From contig JAZNXE010000042.1 of NCBI GenBank assembly GCA_045593725.1, positions 1 through 42,380 of the forward strand: a stretch of DNA of 42,380 nt, written 5' to 3'. The position numbers and the translations under genes are program-made. This DNA comes from HGM12713 sp045593725. GTDB lineage: Bacteria; Bacillota; Clostridia; Oscillospirales; CAG-272. Of the stretch, positions 40,114-42,380 are shown in pieces (position 1 is the stretch's first letter; every line of letters starts with the position of its first letter). The notes below the pieces were generated by a model, which did no database searches, was not told the DNA's origin, and saw only the letters and a program-made list of their open reading frames with translations.

Positions 40114-40142
40114 ATTATATCACAACAAAAAGAAATATTCAA
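40114..40142 (-). promoter_or_regulatory. Promoter of metY-metA
   Basis: On the minus strand: TTGAAT (40142-40137), 17-nt spacer ending TTGTGA, TATAAT (40119-40114); TRTG extension present. Predicted start near 40107, leader under 30 nt. Confidence 0.8.
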
Positions 40143-40185
40143 TATTTTTCAAAAAAGAAATAGAAAACAAAAATTTCTATTTCTG

Positions 40186-40214
40186 TTTACAAGACCGTTT
40201 TTTTGTGATATAAT
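40186..40214 (+). promoter_or_regulatory. Promoter of the structured leader RNA
   Basis: TTTACA (40186-40191), 17-nt spacer ending TTGTGA, TATAAT (40209-40214). The predicted start falls at about 40221, exactly where the first long helix begins. Confidence 0.8.
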
Positions 40215-40220
40215 GGATTT

Positions 40221-40340
40221 GCGACACAAGTGAATATTTTTTGTAAGTTAGCGGTATGCTTATTTTTACCTTGGTAAAAGTGCATACTCTTGTTTCGCAT
40301 GCCTGTTAACTTATAACAAAAAACGGAACACTTGTGTCGC
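40221..40340 (+). ncRNA. Unidentified structured leader RNA
   Basis: A rod-like RNA. P1: GCGACACAAGTG (40221-40232) pairs fully with CACTTGTGTCGC (40329-40340). P2: TTTTTTG-TAAGTTA (40237-40250) pairs with TAACTTA-CAAAAAA (40307-40323) around a TAA bulge, after an AATA/CGGAA internal loop. P3: GTATGC (40254-40259) pairs with GCATAC (40282-40287) and encloses TTTTAC/GTAAAA with a CTTG loop. GGTATGC (40253-40259) can instead pair with GCATGCC (40297-40303), so two exclusive helices exist. I do not recognise it as a T-box, SAM, lysine, SRP or tmRNA; 6S RNA is not excluded. Followed by the terminator at 40366-40392 and the BspA-like gene. Confidence 0.65.
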
Positions 40341-40365
40341 AGCAATCGGAGCTATGCATTTTTCG

Positions 40366-40392
40366 TGCGCAGCTTCGTGCTGCGCATTTTTT
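40366..40392 (+). terminator. Terminator between the leader RNA and the BspA-like gene
   Basis: Stem TGCGCAG/CTGCGCA with a 7-nt loop followed by six T residues. No promoter is visible between this terminator and the gene start at 40416, so the gene appears to depend on readthrough. Confidence 0.85.
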
Positions 40393-40415
40393 ATTTATCA
40401 TCAGGAGGACAGAAA

Positions 40416-42380
40416 ATGAAAAGAGTTTTGGCGTGTATTTTGGTGGCAATTATGATATTACCCCTTTTTGCTTCGTGTAACAAGGACGATGGAAGTGAAA
40501 CGAGTGCTACCACACAACCCTCAAGCACCGAGCAAAATAAGCCCGATAACGAGGAAAACAAAAACAACGAAAACAACGAAAACAACGAGAACAACAAGGA
40601 AAACGAAGATAATTCAGACGAGGAAGAAAACGGGGGATTTAGCGAACCTGAATGGACAATAGAAAGCCTTCCCGAAAGCTCAGAGGGCTTGGAGTTTGAG
40701 TTGAATGAAGACGGCAAAGGATATACCGTAATCGGAATTGGCACTTGTACAGAAACAGATATCGTCATTGGTAAATATAAAAACCTACCTGTCACGAGCA
40801 TTGGAGAGGATGCGTTCTATGCTTGCGAAGGACTTACGAGTATAAACATACCCGACAGCGTCACGAGCATTGGAGATAGTGCGTTCTACGGTTGCTCAGG
40901 ACTTACGAGTATAACTATACCCAACAGCGTTACGGACATTGGAAATTATACCTTTAACGGTTGCAGAAAGCTTGCGAGTATAATTATACCCGACAGCGTT
41001 ACGAGCATTGGAGGTTGGGTGTGCGGCGGTACAGCATACTGTGACGATGAATCAAATTGGAATAACGGAGTACTGTATATAGGAAATCATTTGGTATGGG
41101 CAAAGGATACTATATCGGGTGCATATACGGTAAAAGAAGGAACTAAAACTATTGCAGCTATGGCGTTCGACGGTTGCACAGGACTTACGAGTATAAACAT
41201 ACCCAACAGCGTTACCAGCATTGGAGGTTATGCGTTCAGAGAGTGCAGCGGACTTACGAGTATAAGCATAGGCGATAAAGTTACATGTCTATCAAGCGAT
41301 ATGTTCAGTGGTACGGCATATTACAAAGATCAATCTAATTGGGATAACGGCGTGTTGTATATAGGAAATCATTTAATAGACGCAAAGACTTCTATATCGG
41401 GTGCATATACGGTAAAAGGAGGAACTAAAACTATTGCAGATAGTGCGTTCCGCAGTCACGCAAGACTTACGAGTATAACCATACCCGACAGCGTTACGAG
41501 CATTGGAAAATATGCGTTCGAGGAGTGCACAGGACTTACGAATGTCAAGCTTGGCGACAGCGTCACGAGCATTGGAGAGTGGGCGTTCTGGGGTTGCACA
41601 GGACTTACGAGTATAACCGTATCTGAAGGAAATAGCGTTTATCACAGTAAGGGTAACTGTATAATAGAAACAGCAACAAAAACTCTGATAGCAGGTTGTA
41701 AAACGAGCGTAATCCCCACAGACGGAAGCGTTACGAGCATTGGAGATCGTGCGTTCTCCAATTGCGACGGACTTACGAGTATATCTATACCCGACAGTGT
41801 TACGAGCATTGGAAGATATGCGTTCTACTGGTGCACAGGACTTACGAGTATAACTATACCTGACAGCGTTACTAGCATTGGCGGTTCTGCGTTCTACTGG
41901 TGCACAGGACTTACGAGTATAACTATACCTGACAGCGTTACGAGCATTGGAGATTTGGCGTTCTACGAATGCACAGGACTTACGAGTATAACCGTATCCG
42001 AAGGAAATAGCGTTTATCACAGTAATGGTAATTGCTTAATAGAAACAGAAACAAAAACCTTGATACAAGGATGTAACACAAGCGTAATACCCACAGACGG
42101 AAGCGTTACTAGCATTGGAGATGGTGCGTTCCGTGAATGCACAGGACTTACGAGTATAACTATACCTAACAGCGTTACGAGCATTGGAGATCGTGCGTTC
42201 CGTGAATGCACAGGACTTACGAGTATAACTATACCAAACAGCGTTACGAGCATTGGAGATCGTGCGTTCTACTATTGCACAAGCCTTACGGGTATAACCA
42301 TACCTGACAGTGTCACGAGCATTGGCGGTTCTGCGTTCTATAATACAGCATACTATAACAATGAATCAAATTGGGATAAC
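40416..42380 (+). CDS. BspA-like leucine-rich-repeat lipoprotein (3' end outside window)
   Basis: Open from the ATG at 40416 to the window edge, 655 codons with no stop. MKRVLACILVAIMILPLFAS is a lipoprotein signal peptide with lipobox FASC, C21 acylated. A low-complexity Asn/Glu-rich linker (about residues 40-75) leads to LRR_5-type repeats from about residue 124, unit about 23 residues with consensus LTSITIPDSVTSIGDxAFxxCTG; about 15 units are visible. Two other modules recur: TAYY..SNW.NGVLYIGNHL (starting near 41032, 41318 and 42349) and VSEGNSVYHS.GN (near 41628 and 41995). Such proteins often mediate adhesion or surface contact. GGAGGA precedes the ATG. The C-terminal part is unknown. 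Confidence 0.9.
   Translation, partial: MKRVLACILVAIMILPLFASCNKDDGSETSATTQPSSTEQNKPDNEENKNNENNENNENNKENEDNSDEEENGGFSEPEWTIESLPESSEGLEFELNEDGKGYTVIGIGTCTETDIVIGKYKNLPVTSIGEDAFYACEGLTSINIPDSVTSIGDSAFYGCSGLTSITIPNSVTDIGNYTFNGCRKLASIIIPDSVTSIGGWVCGGTAYCDDESNWNNGVLYIGNHLVWAKDTISGAYTVKEGTKTIAAMAFDGCTGLTSINIPNSVTSIGGYAFRECSGLTSISIGDKVTCLSSDMFSGTAYYKDQSNWDNGVLYIGNHLIDAKTSISGAYTVKGGTKTIADSAFRSHARLTSITIPDSVTSIGKYAFEECTGLTNVKLGDSVTSIGEWAFWGCTGLTSITVSEGNSVYHSKGNCIIETATKTLIAGCKTSVIPTDGSVTSIGDRAFSNCDGLTSISIPDSVTSIGRYAFYWCTGLTSITIPDSVTSIGGSAFYWCTGLTSITIPDSVTSIGDLAFYECTGLTSITVSEGNSVYHSNGNCLIETETKTLIQGCNTSVIPTDGSVTSIGDGAFRECTGLTSITIPNSVTSIGDRAFRECTGLTSITIPNSVTSIGDRAFYYCTSLTGITIPDSVTSIGGSAFYNTAYYNNESNWDN
40785..42380 (+). 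repeat. 69-bp tandem LRR-coding repeats
   Basis: The LRR units are repeated at DNA level with a period of 69 bp; adjacent copies such as 41840-41908 and 41909-41977 are almost identical. The array is interrupted by the two longer modules of the protein. High identity suggests recent duplication or gene conversion. The same repeats leave long open frames on the minus strand that are not genes. Confidence 0.85.

Noticed and set aside
40080..40142. SAM riboswitch or T-box before metY
   Set aside because: The promoter leaves a leader of under 30 nt, too short for either element.
40391..40801. Minus-strand frame of 136 codons over the start of the BspA-like gene
   Set aside because: It is a serine/leucine-rich shadow of the Asn/Glu linker and covers the plus-strand ribosome binding site and signal peptide.
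41373..42253. Long minus-strand open frames opposite the BspA-like gene
   Set aside because: They are mirror frames of the 69-bp repeats, with no ribosome binding sites and repetitive peptides unlike real proteins; the plus-strand frame has a signal peptide and a known repeat family.

Overview
The window is a 42.4 kb chromosomal segment of a low-to-mid GC Gram-positive bacterium, most likely an uncultured gut-type member of class Clostridia (Oscillospirales-like). Evidence: SepF and YlmH, an SMC/FtsY operon, a YqeK-RsfS cluster, YqeG, a MocR regulator, an LCP protein, strong GGAGG ribosome binding sites, GTG and TTG starts, and TTGACA-17-TATAAT promoters, several with a TRTG (-16) extension. 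No phage, transposase or CRISPR locus was seen. The assignment is an inference from gene content, not from a marker-gene tree.

Layout. 173-4986 (minus): HlyD-like protein, yggS, sepF, ylmH, lspA and rluD, a shortened division cluster without ylmG or divIVA. 5041-7234 (minus): miaA and queA, both tRNA modification. 7277-9316 (plus): consensus promoter, lysine riboswitch, intrinsic terminator, then dapA-dapB. 9345-11318: a pyridoxal/pyridoxamine kinase and a divergent, C-terminally short MocR/PdxR-type regulator sharing one promoter patch. 11321-13744 (minus): a HAD hydrolase and an orphan solute-binding lipoprotein. 14006-17944 (minus): dgt-dnaG-rpoD. 18120-21289 (minus): aspartokinase, a zinc-ribbon membrane protein with a tandem-repeat tail, and a HIT protein. 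21372-22457 (plus): an FkbM-type methyltransferase. 22514-34572 (minus): rpsU, leuS, rsfS, an LCP protein, yqeK, nadD, yhbY, rdgB, ftsY, smc and a radical SAM protein. 34722-35090 (plus): tRNA-Gly, tRNA-Arg, tRNA-His. 35201-37676 (plus): YqeG, a TIM-barrel protein and an M24 peptidase, each overlapping the next by 4 nt. 37843-40079 (minus): metA and metY. 40186 to the window end (plus): a promoter, a strongly structured leader with its own terminator, and a BspA-like leucine-rich-repeat lipoprotein that runs off the window.

Metabolic theme: aspartate-family synthesis is well represented (aspartokinase, lysine-riboswitch-controlled dapA/dapB, acetyl-type MetA plus MetY) but is spread over several transcription units. 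The rest is mostly housekeeping: replication start, sigma factor, chromosome segregation, protein targeting, tRNA charging and modification, NAD synthesis and nucleotide clean-up.

Most interesting for follow-up: the unidentified structured leader RNA ahead of the BspA-like gene, a 17-bp hairpin that buries the ribosome binding site and start codon of the LCP gene, a perfect consensus promoter nested in the terminator upstream of aspartokinase, mirror-image overlapping promoters at the pdxK/mocR junction with a truncated regulator, and several palindromic elements that look dispersed.
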